This document shows, one piece after another, positions 26,501-34,485 of a stretch of DNA of 64,000 nt. Made by a program: the position numbers and the translations under genes. Numbering within the stretch: the first letter of the stretch is position 1; every line of letters starts with the position of its first letter. The notes beneath the pieces were generated by a model. It ran no database searches. It was not told where the DNA came from and saw nothing but the letters and a program-made list of their open reading frames with translations. This stretch comes from Lentisphaerae bacterium GWF2_50_93 (GTDB taxonomy: Bacteria > Verrucomicrobiota > Lentisphaeria > Victivallales > GWF2-50-93), in NCBI GenBank assembly GCA_001804815.1, contig MHBI01000099.1:186001-250000 (forward strand), written 5' to 3'.

Positions 26501-27066
26501 CGGCAGTCCTGGCGATGATGGGAGACAAGACGGGAACTGAAACACTGGTAAAGACCCTTGAAGCATCGCCTTGGGATACGGGATGGAACTGGAAGGGGAT
26601 GGGGGCATTCGGACGCAAGACAAGCTATATCGATGGATATATCATCTCATTGGGCAGGATAAGGGCCAAGGAGGCTCTGCCGGCCATTCTGAAAAAGGCG
26701 GCATTGCTGGAGGCGAAGGATGGATATTCACATTTCAGGGCAGTGGCCCTGGCCTGTGAATCAATAGGCGATAAATCAGCTGCGCCGGTTCTGGCAGCTC
26801 TTCTTGGCAAACCGGGAATAGGCGGATATGCCCTGAGCAAGGATGGGAAATTCCCGGAATATAATGGATTCAGCTGTCCTGCCGGAGACAAGGAAAGGAA
26901 TCTTTCGTTAAGGGAGATCTGCCTCGCCCGCGCTCTGTACAATCTTGGCGACCATGAAGGCAAAGGGGAGGCGGTCCTGGTCAAATATACAAAGGATCCG
27001 CGCGGCGCCTATGCGAAACACGCACTGATGGTAATGCAGAAGAAACAGGAAGAAGGGCATAAATGA
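23563..27066 (+). CDS. Exported double FAD-dependent oxidoreductase with discoidin insert and HEAT repeats
   Basis: 1167 residues. An N-terminal hydrophobic stretch (ISIAFLIFISSLSA) looks like a signal peptide. The first FAD module starts with DVDVVVVGGSSSAVAAARQA (about 41-60). A discoidin (F5/8 type C-like) domain is inserted at about 132-258 (GVQYKASEVEIIVDLGREIS, RYIKFLSK), after which the flavin fold resumes (VVIDATDRASMARHAGAKF). A second complete FAD module begins near 570 with CDVLVVGGGTSGAPAAISAA and includes VIDSTGNADIAAAAGAE. Residues about 930-1160 form HEAT-like helical repeats (RYAAVLAMMGD, FRAVALACESIGD). Both modules resemble the FAD_oxidored family found in polysaccharide clusters. 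The first GxGxxG is degenerate (GGSSSA). Promoter: operator D. Substrate unknown. Confidence 0.82.
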   Translation: MITRRADSSSMAISIAFLIFISSLSAKENVFMEKDREIPVIHDVDVVVVGGSSSAVAAARQAARSGAKVFLLAPRPYLGEDIAGTLRLWPDGNAQPMAELAKLIFGVKNPVLPFTYKASIAPEMENPDPDNRKLNDGIWNDRDRHGVQYKASEVEIIVDLGREISLQKARLYSYEYSRLPGSSVNSAIVSTSSDGQTWNEAGKTTSHPKFNPPVKSDYPGTFVHEFPLNGKARYIKFLSKPNAAVLRQWLGEIVIESADVPASIPKGSVAVTTPLNVKKTFDEALLEAGVPFLTGTYGTEVLTDEKGNVAGVVVSNRSGRQAVRAKVVIDATDRASMARHAGAKFRPFPAGTYSFSQTVVSGEAPKAPGMEVSEFPNAYDTKLTGMKAPEGMPDDIKGRLFECRAALPMKNDSPSSFAEAEQRIRDMTFTAQQLDTAEKTFFVPPDSLIGAASMVGAWKDVSALDLNVCRPAGMPYCYILSAMADVSREAAASLIKPCNLMELAERVGVAAAEEARKRPELVNVRLRKTGPESNVAAGEVREILEGLMPNSATAAGKVKAELRGLPVIAECDVLVVGGGTSGAPAAISAARQGMKTILVEYQYNLGGVSTVGILGSYYYGNPCGFTEEIDEGVRKTGAVLVQSKAEWYRRQCRISKVEIWFGTMACGAVVDGQGIVGAVVVAPDGTRGVIRAKTVIDSTGNADIAAAAGAETEFINPEELSLQGATMNWRNLGSSVINVDIGFVDDEDAADMCFFALRGRKAFSFNTYWDQSQLVNSRERRHLIGEYVVQPMDFMNGRTFHDTIVQCYTTHDTHGQTNHDMLFLSMISGSESHIWANLPYRSLLPKKLDGLMVTGLGISAHRDAIPVLRMQRDVQNQGYAAGYAAAMGIKDNVPPRNIDIKKLQKHLVEVKILKPEVLAYVDNYPLADDKLKEAIRVIPTYGGYNMLWRLFTDPKRSIPLLVDAYGGTNDSDAVSKTRYAAVLAMMGDKTGTETLVKTLEASPWDTGWNWKGMGAFGRKTSYIDGYIISLGRIRAKEALPAILKKAALLEAKDGYSHFRAVALACESIGDKSAAPVLAALLGKPGIGGYALSKDGKFPEYNGFSCPAGDKERNLSLREICLARALYNLGDHEGKGEAVLVKYTKDPRGAYAKHALMVMQKKQEEGHK

Positions 27067-27299
27067 CGGATGAATGGATTGTTGGATTAATGGATGACTG
27101 GGTTTGAACTTGAGGAAACACCTAAAATGCCCTATTGCATGCAAATATTAGAAAAGCTAAAGAAATGGTCATGGCAAGCATGCCCCTCCACGCCCGAAAC
27201 GGGCGTAAAAATGGAGGGACGCGCTCGCCGCGTCCGGAGTTTTGCAATTACCTTATCCAACAATCCATCCACCCAGTCATCCATGGAGCGACAGCGCCT
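27067..27299. repeat. Mosaic of palindromic repeat elements
   Basis: No gene. The left part reads GGATTGTTGGATTAATGGAT and the right part holds the inverse-like CCAACAATCCATCCACCCAG, ending in TCATCCATGG as in the short copies at 14740 and 18110. Inside is a compact double hairpin: CCCTCCA (27184) with TGGAGGG (27212), enclosing CGCCCG-AAA-CGGGCG, followed by ACGCG-CTCGC-CGCGT. A related element fills 32237-32466. This is a REP/MITE-like insertion between genes of one operon; a reading frame extended leftwards through it from the next gene is not real coding sequence. Confidence 0.6.
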
Positions 27300-28094
27300 A
27301 TGAAACTTGCAATGATGAGCTACATCATGGGTGTACACGGGTTTGGCCTGGACGATATCATACGTACCGCAGCCAAATGCAAGCTGGACGGAATGGACTG
27401 GGACGCGAGATTCGGAACTGATCCTGCCGAAGTAAAAGACAAGTGTGCGGATGCCGGCCTGCCGATTGTGTGCTACATATTTTTCCTGAAAAAATTCCTC
27501 GCAGGTGATCCTGGCTGGATGGATGAGGCGAAGAAGGAAATCGAATACGCCGCCAGACTCGGTACTCCTGTAGTGATGATCCCGACAATGACAAACGACA
27601 GGATATCCCGTGCTGAATTCCGCCATCGGTGGATCGAGGCGCTTTCTGGAATAGTCAATCTTGCCGACAAGGCCGGGATAACTCTAACCGTGGAAAATTT
27701 CCCCGGCGAACACAGTGCATTCGTGACAGCCGATGATTTCTTCGAAGCGAGGAAGCAAATTCCCCAGCTGCGTCTGACTTTCGACAACGGTAATGCTTCA
27801 AGCGGGGAGAATCCGGTCGAGTCTTTCAGGAGATGCCGCGATTATGTCGTGCATGCCCATTTCAAGGACTGGCATATCCGTGCCGAGCCGACACCGGGAT
27901 ACAAGAGAATGCTCAATGGCAGATACTACAACTATGCGCTTATCGGGGAGGGCGACATTGATACCGTAGGATGTTGGAAGGCGATGAAGGAATCCGGATA
28001 CCGCGGATACATAAATATTGAAAGCGACAGCTATGACCGGGACTTTGAAAAAGCTTTCTCGCGAGTCGCCAATCTCCTCCGTGGCATCAGGTAG
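27300..28094 (+). CDS. Xylose-isomerase-like TIM-barrel sugar isomerase/epimerase
   Basis: 264 residues from the ATG at MKLAMMSYIMG; upstream in-frame Met codons lie inside a palindromic repeat and are discarded. The AP-endonuclease-2/xylose-isomerase-like barrel is clear: GLDDIIRTAAKCKLDGMDW, TPVVMIPTMTNDR, then the metal-binding set Glu in TLTVENFPGEHS, Asp in LTFDNGN, His in VVHAHFKDWH and Glu in YINIESDSYD. Members isomerise or epimerise sugars and cyclitols with a divalent metal in the cytoplasm, often with Gfo/Idh/MocA partners such as the one at 18149. GGAG lies 11 nt upstream, somewhat far. It sits between the FAD protein and the giant glycosidase-like gene. Confidence 0.83.
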   Translation: MKLAMMSYIMGVHGFGLDDIIRTAAKCKLDGMDWDARFGTDPAEVKDKCADAGLPIVCYIFFLKKFLAGDPGWMDEAKKEIEYAARLGTPVVMIPTMTNDRISRAEFRHRWIEALSGIVNLADKAGITLTVENFPGEHSAFVTADDFFEARKQIPQLRLTFDNGNASSGENPVESFRRCRDYVVHAHFKDWHIRAEPTPGYKRMLNGRYYNYALIGEGDIDTVGCWKAMKESGYRGYINIESDSYDRDFEKAFSRVANLLRGIR

Positions 28095-28132
28095 TTTAAG
28101 CTAAATAAGTATAACAAACAAGGAGTCTGATA

Positions 28133-31100
28133 ATGCGGAATATGTATATGGCAGCTATTCTATTTGCCTTGATGGTCCAACCGGTAGCCTTGCTGCCTGG
28201 TGCGGAATCGGGAATCTGGTTCCAGGAAAACTTCCGGAATTACAGCTACGAGGCTCCGGCCTGCTCCGACAATCTTGGAATTAAGATTGGAAATGACCCT
28301 GTCTGGACACAGACTGCCGAAGCCAATTGCCGGATGAAGGAGGCGGGCTTCATCTTCAAGGAGTTTGCTCCTTATGCAAAAACTGGTACAGACCCTAAAA
28401 ACTACGACGTGCTGTTCAAATTCCGCCTTCAGTCAGAGAAGGACGCAAAGTTCCAAGTACATCTCCGCAATGATGTCAAAGGCAGGAATGGTGATATCGT
28501 CATTGAAATTTCCTCGACCGAAGTCATAATCTCAAGTGAAGGTATCGATCCTGCCGTCAGTGCGAAAGTGAAGATTCCAACCGAGATCGCAAGGAACGCC
28601 TGGCATGTCTGTGCGGTGACTGTCAAAGATGGAAGCCTTGCCGTCTTCATAGATGAACAAAGGGGCTTGAAGCAGGTCGCGACCGCAAAGATTCCGGTAT
28701 TGCCCGGCAAGGGAATAAATTTCTACGGCTTCAAGGATACGCCGTTCAGCATATCCGATATTGTCGTCCGGGAGCCGTCTGCTCTTCCTGACAACAGGAT
28801 AACGAACCTGATGCCTGCAGCCAGGAAGATTGATGCTGCATCCTTCAAGCCGGGCATATCCCAGAACGTCCAGGCGAATGATGTTTTTGGCGCAACGGTC
28901 CGAACCGGACTTGATAAGGATGCCGTCAAGATGAACATCAACTGGGGCGACGGCAAAAAAAATGAGCTGTCTTTCGGCGTTGCAGGTATTCCCAGCGTCC
29001 GCAAAGTCATGAAGGATGGCAAGTCTGTAATGGAGAAATACGAGCTGTCAGATGCCGTCATACAGATCAAGGGAATAGGTGAACATCCGCTGAATTACCA
29101 TGTCCGCCCCATGCTCCGCCGGTATAAGGCGAGTTATGAGGGAAGTGAAGGCGTCCTTACAGACACATGCCGCGACATAATCCGTGACTGGGACCTTCTG
29201 CCGAAGGCATCTGAGCATCCCCTCAAGGTTGAGTGCCGCAGGACGGACAAGGGGATAGATATTTATCTTGATAGTTGTTATGCAGGCAGCCTGGAAGGAT
29301 CGGCGATCAAAGACCTGGCCTTTTCACTTTCCCCATCCGCCTCGATAGGTCCTGCATTTTCCTTGAAGACAAATTATGAATCTTTGAAATATCTGCCTCT
29401 CGACATTGCGGCGCTTGGCATGGCGAAGGCGTTCTCAGAAGCAAAGCCGTCGGTGGAACCTGGGCTTTCAGAAGTCAAGGGCATCCCGATCTTCGTGGCT
29501 TCCGGAGCAGGCAGCGCCGACATCGGGCTCGCCCGTGAAGGGCAGGGGAACTGGGGGCTTGAGGTCGATGAATACCTTGCCCGTTCACCTTTCGACGGCC
29601 TGCTCACGGAAATACATTTCACAGTTCCAGGCAAAGCCATGTATTCCAAGGCGTGGGTGCTCTGCGCCGTCGACCCTGATCCCGCGAAGGTGCCGGCACT
29701 CACTGCGAGAATCGCACATTATGTTGAAAATGGATGTGGCGCGAATCAGCTGGCAGACACTGTCCTGACCCTTCCCCGTAACGGTGAAAAACCAGCCGAT
29801 GGAATCGTGCAGGTTGGAACTGTGAACATAAAAGGCAAGGACGCCAAAAATATCGAAGTTCCCCTTTATCTGGTAGAGATTCCCCTCAGGAGCGGGGAAA
29901 TAATTGATCTGCTCATGGGCAAGCCACGTATGAATTTTGAGTTTTTCGGGAAGCCATGGGAGAACTTCGAGCAGCTCGACAACTCCTGCAAGCCCGATCC
30001 GAAATCCACCAGCGCCGTACAGATATTCGGTGTCACCCTGGAGAAATTACCGGTAGGGATGCAGGTCGTCCAGTCGCAGCCTGCCAACATTTTCCACAAT
30101 GACGAGAAGCCGGAAACTGGGGTTGTCCTCAAGTCCTTTGCGGCTGCAGGCGGTAAGCTCGTGTGGGATATACTCGATGTTGAAGGCAGGAAGGCGGGTG
30201 GAGGATCCGTCGGCTACAAATTCTCCAGGGCCGGCGAGGAACAGAAGGTTTCCATCCCGCTGAAAATGCCCGAACTCGGCTGGTATGAGCTGCGTATTTC
30301 GATGCAGGACGATACCGGCAGGACAATGTTTGTCCATCCTGCGAGTTTCGCACTTCTTGGCGTGGATGGAAGAAAGGCCGGATATGAATCACCCTACGGG
30401 ACTTGGTGGTTTGATGGGACGCACAACACTCCGAAGGAAATAGATTTTGCAGGGCCCATAATGTTCAAGGCCGGCATCCGCAAGGCCGCCTGGACTGGCC
30501 AGTCCGAAAAAGCCATGGAGAAATGGTCCATAACCAAGGACCAGATAAACATGCCTTTCAAGTTTGATGATCTCAAGAAGCCTGAAAACGCAGTCCAAAA
30601 GGGGGAGCTGGCCATCAGGAAGGAGCTTGAAAAATATCCGCATGCCCGCGAAGTCGTCATCTTCCATGAGAGCGGTCCAGGCAACGACATTCCGGTCGAA
30701 CTTATCGGGCTCAAGCCGGAAATGACAGAAGCCCAGACGGCCAATCAGAAGCGGTATGCGGACCTGCTGAATTTCGCTGGAGCTTTCTTCAGGGAGAAGT
30801 TTCCGCAGCTCAAGACAGTTGTCGGAAACAACAGCTGTTCGCAGTCGACTATCGCGGCAATACTCCGCAACGGGGGGAAACCGGAATATATTGATTATAT
30901 CGGCATTGAGGCGCCGTCCCAGGTTTTTATTCCAGAGAAGCTGCAGGAATGGGCGATACAGGGCCACCACATGGCCAAGGACACTGCAAAGATCCTGTCG
31001 GGAAAAGATATACCCGCCACAGGCTGCTATGAGTTCACCTATCGGTCAGAACGCGATACCGGCGAACAGCAGCAGGCCGAATGGTATGCCAGGGACATCC

Positions 31101-32236
31101 TTATAAGCCTCTCAAACAACTTTACACGCATAGGTACCGGCATCCTCTTTGACACCAGCAACGCCTATTATAATGGACTCTGGGGCGCCAGCGGAATACT
31201 AAGACGCTCACCTTATGGATACCCAAAGAAGGCATATGTCGCCTATGCGGTACTGACGAATGTTTTTGACCAGGTAAAGTTCCGCCGCCAGATACCGACC
31301 GGTTCTACGACCGCATATGCAGTCGAGTTCGACCGCGCAGACAGGAAATTCGCCTCGGCTCTATGGGCATCCCGTGGCGATGCCGAGTTCTCCATGGAAT
31401 TTGCAGTGGACACTCCTGTGAGGATTGTTGACATGTATGGTCGCAGCAGCGAGCAGAAAACCAGTGGAGGAAAACTCATTGTCAAGGCTGGGACTTCTCC
31501 AGCCTACTTGGTAGCTGACAAGGAAATCAAAGGGATAACTTTAGGGAAACGTTCCTTCCCGAAGGATGAGAAACGTGCGAAGTCCGCAACGGTTGCGGCG
31601 GTGCTCGATAAGGTTGATTCCGTCTCTCTTGACAAGAATAACAGCCTTGATACACCAAAAGTAGCCCCGCTTCAGACACCAATCCGCCAGCTTGGTGAAT
31701 TCGAGCTGCGTCAGGCAAAGGATGAACAGAAGGGTGACTGCATCGAGCTCGAACTTAAGACGGACAAGAATAAGGACCTCAGCAAGTATATAACTGAATA
31801 CACAAGCATTCGTCTGAAGACTCCGGCATCAATAAACGGGAATCCTGTGGCCTTAGGCGTCTGGGTCAAGGGTAATTCCAACTGGGGGCGTGTGATGTTC
31901 GAGATCGAGGATGCTGACGGGGAAACATGGAGATCCATAGGAACTGGAGGCTGGGGTTGCGATGTTCTTGACTGGCCTGGCAATATTTCAGTGAATTTTG
32001 ACGGCTGGTGCTTTGTCGCGCTGCCGTTCAGGGATACAAAGCTCTTCAACGATCACAGTCCCGGACCTGTGCTGGAACAGTGGGTTTCCGGCGGCGGCAA
32101 CAAGAAGATTGATCTTCCGATCAAGGTGAAGGCCCTGATAGTTGAAATGAACCGCAGGCCTCTTGATCTCATTGATTTCAAGGAAGCCAGCCCGTCCATA
32201 CGAATCAAGGACATCAGTGGAATAGAGGAGAAGTAA
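28133..32236 (+). CDS. Very large exported putative glycoside hydrolase (clan GH-A-like core)
   Basis: 1367 residues, signal peptide MAAILFALMVQPVALLPGA. Residues about 25-220 look like a LamG/concanavalin domain (EIARNAWHVCAVTVKDG, NFYGFKDTPFSISDIVV). A long beta-rich middle follows. Residues about 740-1060 resemble a TIM barrel: VVIFHESGPGNDIP places a Glu near 844, and GCYEFTYRSERDTGEQQQ one near 965, spaced like the acid/base and nucleophile of GH-A enzymes. A final beta-sandwich (about 1170-1360; NPVALGVWVKGNSNWGRVMF) resembles a carbohydrate-binding module. AAGGAG precedes the ATG. I cannot place it in a numbered GH family; enzyme function is inference from the two Glu and from its neighbours. 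Confidence 0.68.
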   Translation: MRNMYMAAILFALMVQPVALLPGAESGIWFQENFRNYSYEAPACSDNLGIKIGNDPVWTQTAEANCRMKEAGFIFKEFAPYAKTGTDPKNYDVLFKFRLQSEKDAKFQVHLRNDVKGRNGDIVIEISSTEVIISSEGIDPAVSAKVKIPTEIARNAWHVCAVTVKDGSLAVFIDEQRGLKQVATAKIPVLPGKGINFYGFKDTPFSISDIVVREPSALPDNRITNLMPAARKIDAASFKPGISQNVQANDVFGATVRTGLDKDAVKMNINWGDGKKNELSFGVAGIPSVRKVMKDGKSVMEKYELSDAVIQIKGIGEHPLNYHVRPMLRRYKASYEGSEGVLTDTCRDIIRDWDLLPKASEHPLKVECRRTDKGIDIYLDSCYAGSLEGSAIKDLAFSLSPSASIGPAFSLKTNYESLKYLPLDIAALGMAKAFSEAKPSVEPGLSEVKGIPIFVASGAGSADIGLAREGQGNWGLEVDEYLARSPFDGLLTEIHFTVPGKAMYSKAWVLCAVDPDPAKVPALTARIAHYVENGCGANQLADTVLTLPRNGEKPADGIVQVGTVNIKGKDAKNIEVPLYLVEIPLRSGEIIDLLMGKPRMNFEFFGKPWENFEQLDNSCKPDPKSTSAVQIFGVTLEKLPVGMQVVQSQPANIFHNDEKPETGVVLKSFAAAGGKLVWDILDVEGRKAGGGSVGYKFSRAGEEQKVSIPLKMPELGWYELRISMQDDTGRTMFVHPASFALLGVDGRKAGYESPYGTWWFDGTHNTPKEIDFAGPIMFKAGIRKAAWTGQSEKAMEKWSITKDQINMPFKFDDLKKPENAVQKGELAIRKELEKYPHAREVVIFHESGPGNDIPVELIGLKPEMTEAQTANQKRYADLLNFAGAFFREKFPQLKTVVGNNSCSQSTIAAILRNGGKPEYIDYIGIEAPSQVFIPEKLQEWAIQGHHMAKDTAKILSGKDIPATGCYEFTYRSERDTGEQQQAEWYARDILISLSNNFTRIGTGILFDTSNAYYNGLWGASGILRRSPYGYPKKAYVAYAVLTNVFDQVKFRRQIPTGSTTAYAVEFDRADRKFASALWASRGDAEFSMEFAVDTPVRIVDMYGRSSEQKTSGGKLIVKAGTSPAYLVADKEIKGITLGKRSFPKDEKRAKSATVAAVLDKVDSVSLDKNNSLDTPKVAPLQTPIRQLGEFELRQAKDEQKGDCIELELKTDKNKDLSKYITEYTSIRLKTPASINGNPVALGVWVKGNSNWGRVMFEIEDADGETWRSIGTGGWGCDVLDWPGNISVNFDGWCFVALPFRDTKLFNDHSPGPVLEQWVSGGGNKKIDLPIKVKALIVEMNRRPLDLIDFKEASPSIRIKDISGIEEK

Positions 32237-32466
32237 TTCACAGTCATCCCACAGGATGACGGATTAATGGATTATTGGATTTCTGGATTATTGGGTTTGA
32301 GTTCAAAAATAACATAAATGCTGGATTTTAAGAAAATTTTCAAAATAGGCATTTTGGATTTTTCCCATATGATGAATTATGCATAAATCTTTGATTTCCA
32401 ACAATCCATTAATCCAACAATCCATTAATCCAGCAATCCAATAATCCATGGGATGGTATTGGAAAT
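32237..32466. repeat. Inverted-repeat element built of ATTAATGGATT units
   Basis: The left side is made of GGATTAATGGATTATTGGAT-type units and the right side of their complements (CAATCCATTAATCCAACAAT, repeated). The centre is AT-rich. The whole can fold into a long imperfect hairpin between the convergent glycosidase and esterase genes, so it may also act as a bidirectional terminator. The right end, CCATGGGATGGTATTGGAAA, matches the ends of the elements at 14740, 18110 and 27278. Confidence 0.6.
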
Positions 32467-32469
32467 AAT

Positions 32470-34482
32470 TCATGTTTTTTGTTTGAACAGTTTTGCCAAT
32501 GAGCCTGTCTGGACGGCAACATGGTTCTTGGCTCCAATCCGTCTGGCTATTTTGACCAGTTCCTTTTCGAGGGCGGCAATCTCTTTGCTGGAATATATCT
32601 TGCCGCCTGTGCGCGTAGGATTGAGGAGACGGACTTCGGCTTTTGCCAATACCGCCATCATCGAAACATCGCCCCAGTGCAGGATTTTCGGGACATGTAC
32701 TGCCATCGACTGGCCGAAATAGCATTGCTCCGGCACATACGATCCGATCGTCTCATTTGTCGTGACGGTGTCGAAGAGATCCGACAGTACTGCTGCGCTC
32801 AGCGCTGCAATTCCGGCATCCTTGTATGCGAGCAGATCAAGATGTTTAATACCGCACTCGGCTTTGACATGTTTTGCGATGGTAATAAGATCCCGGGTCC
32901 ATTCTCCAATCATTGTACGTCCCACCCATAATATGCTGCGGGAGGCATTGTGATAATAGGGCAGGGCAAGGAAACGTTCCTCGTCACGGTCCCAGAGCAT
33001 CGTGCCAGTGTTACTCAGGTCTGCGAAAATTACGGAGTTCCCTTCTCCGAGAAGATCCATCATCCATTTTTCACGTGGGATGGATTTCATGCCTTCATGA
33101 TTTACGACCAGCAATGCGCTGGAAGACTTGGTTCCAGCTCTGCTGTAGATTTCCAACGGCAGCAGGACTCCGGCATCAACTTCGATCTGGACACATTTGA
33201 CATCGATCTTGCCTTCTTTCATCTGACGAATTGAGCAGGACTTTGCAGATATATTTGCCTTGGGTACGCGCAGCAACTTTTCAAGTTCGGACACTTTTCC
33301 GGAAACTGAGACGGGCGCTTTATCCTGGCTGTGCCTTGTGACAAGTGCTGATGCAGCCGGCTGTGAAAATTCATATATCGATTTAACTTCCTTCGGGCGC
33401 TTATTGTCCGGGAAGACCAGCAGTTGTTCGTAGGGCAGGGTTGGCGTCTCGGTTATCTCGCACGCACGTCCTTCCCCCTCGTTCTTCAGCCAGCGGCGGA
33501 ACCAGCCGAGGGCGTGTCTCTGCATTTCCGGCCAGTATCCGTGCGGAAGATTTATCGCCTGATACCCAATCCGATCGCCGGCGCCGTAGAGGTTGAAAAC
33601 TTCCCTGGCGGCAGTATATGACCTGAGCATCTCGTTTACGGAAAAGGGACGTGTGTCCTGAGTCGAGTTCAGCATTAAAACCGCATTCGGGGCAATCAGT
33701 CCGAGAACTCCCCACTCCTCTGTAAACGTTAGGCCGTTCGGCAGAAGTTCGCAGACGCAGTTGCAGTCGGTGACATAGGATTCGAAGGTGCCGACAGAAA
33801 CAACTGGAACTGACGCCTTGACCCTCTCATCCATGGCCGACACCCACATTGTCTGGTTGCCTCCGCCGGAAGCACCGGTAACGCCGATTCTATCGCTGTC
33901 GGCGACATCAAGCGACTGCAGCAGATCTATCCCCCTCATGTTGTCATTAAGCTGCATTCCCAGGAGTGTTTCTCCGATGTTCATCAGGGATAGGCCGATG
34001 TTCGCTCCATGATATTCAAACTTTCCTGGACATGTGCCTCTCTCTCCTGAGCCGAAAGCATCGACCGCGAGTGCGACGAATCCATTGTCCGCAAACAGAA
34101 GACAACGCGACTGGACGACAGGAGATACTTTGCCTCCCCTGGTATGCCCGTGCGGCACGAGAATTCCTGGAAACGGCCCTTTCCCTTTTGGCAGGTAGAG
34201 GTTCGCTGTCACACGGAAACCCGGACGGCTCTGGTAGCTGATCTTCTTAATTGTGCAGGTCTGCAGTTCGATTTTACCGTATTCCTTCACATCAAGAGGA
34301 CAAGGTTCAGGAATGGTCCCCATGTTTTCACGGATCTGCCGGATTAAAGAACTGCGCTTGGTCTTCCATGCTTCCAAAGATAAAGGCACCTGATGCCCGG
34401 CGTGATGTGTTTTTGCAGTCGAGAGCAAATTGTGACGGGCGAGATGGCTTGTGTTTTCCGTCCAGAACTGTTTTTTTATCAT
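32470..34482 (-). CDS. Tandem alpha/beta-hydrolase, acetylxylan-esterase-like
   Basis: 670 residues, no signal peptide. The first hydrolase domain (about 70-340) is complete: oxyanion segment ILVPHGHTRGG, nucleophile elbow GASGGGNQ (Ser205), Asp276 in NSTQDTRPF and His314 in NLPHGYW. This matches large carbohydrate-esterase-like hydrolases found beside glycosidases. The second half (about 400-660) repeats the fold (ALLVVNHEGMKSIP, NSVIFADLSNTGTM), but where a GxSxG elbow should be it has AYKDAGIAAL, so it is probably not catalytic. Translation is coupled to the upstream alpha-galactosidase gene (3-nt gap). It likely removes acyl groups from imported oligosaccharides; exact ester unknown. Confidence 0.78.
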   Translation of the reverse strand: MIKKQFWTENTSHLARHNLLSTAKTHHAGHQVPLSLEAWKTKRSSLIRQIRENMGTIPEPCPLDVKEYGKIELQTCTIKKISYQSRPGFRVTANLYLPKGKGPFPGILVPHGHTRGGKVSPVVQSRCLLFADNGFVALAVDAFGSGERGTCPGKFEYHGANIGLSLMNIGETLLGMQLNDNMRGIDLLQSLDVADSDRIGVTGASGGGNQTMWVSAMDERVKASVPVVSVGTFESYVTDCNCVCELLPNGLTFTEEWGVLGLIAPNAVLMLNSTQDTRPFSVNEMLRSYTAAREVFNLYGAGDRIGYQAINLPHGYWPEMQRHALGWFRRWLKNEGEGRACEITETPTLPYEQLLVFPDNKRPKEVKSIYEFSQPAASALVTRHSQDKAPVSVSGKVSELEKLLRVPKANISAKSCSIRQMKEGKIDVKCVQIEVDAGVLLPLEIYSRAGTKSSSALLVVNHEGMKSIPREKWMMDLLGEGNSVIFADLSNTGTMLWDRDEERFLALPYYHNASRSILWVGRTMIGEWTRDLITIAKHVKAECGIKHLDLLAYKDAGIAALSAAVLSDLFDTVTTNETIGSYVPEQCYFGQSMAVHVPKILHWGDVSMMAVLAKAEVRLLNPTRTGGKIYSSKEIAALEKELVKIARRIGAKNHVAVQTGSLAKLFKQKT

Positions 34483-34485
34483 TGG

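Noticed and set aside
27135-27299. A longer N-terminus for the xylose-isomerase-like protein (55 extra residues).
   Set aside because: The extra codons are in a hairpin repeat and have no resemblance to the family, whose proteins start at MKLAMMSY.
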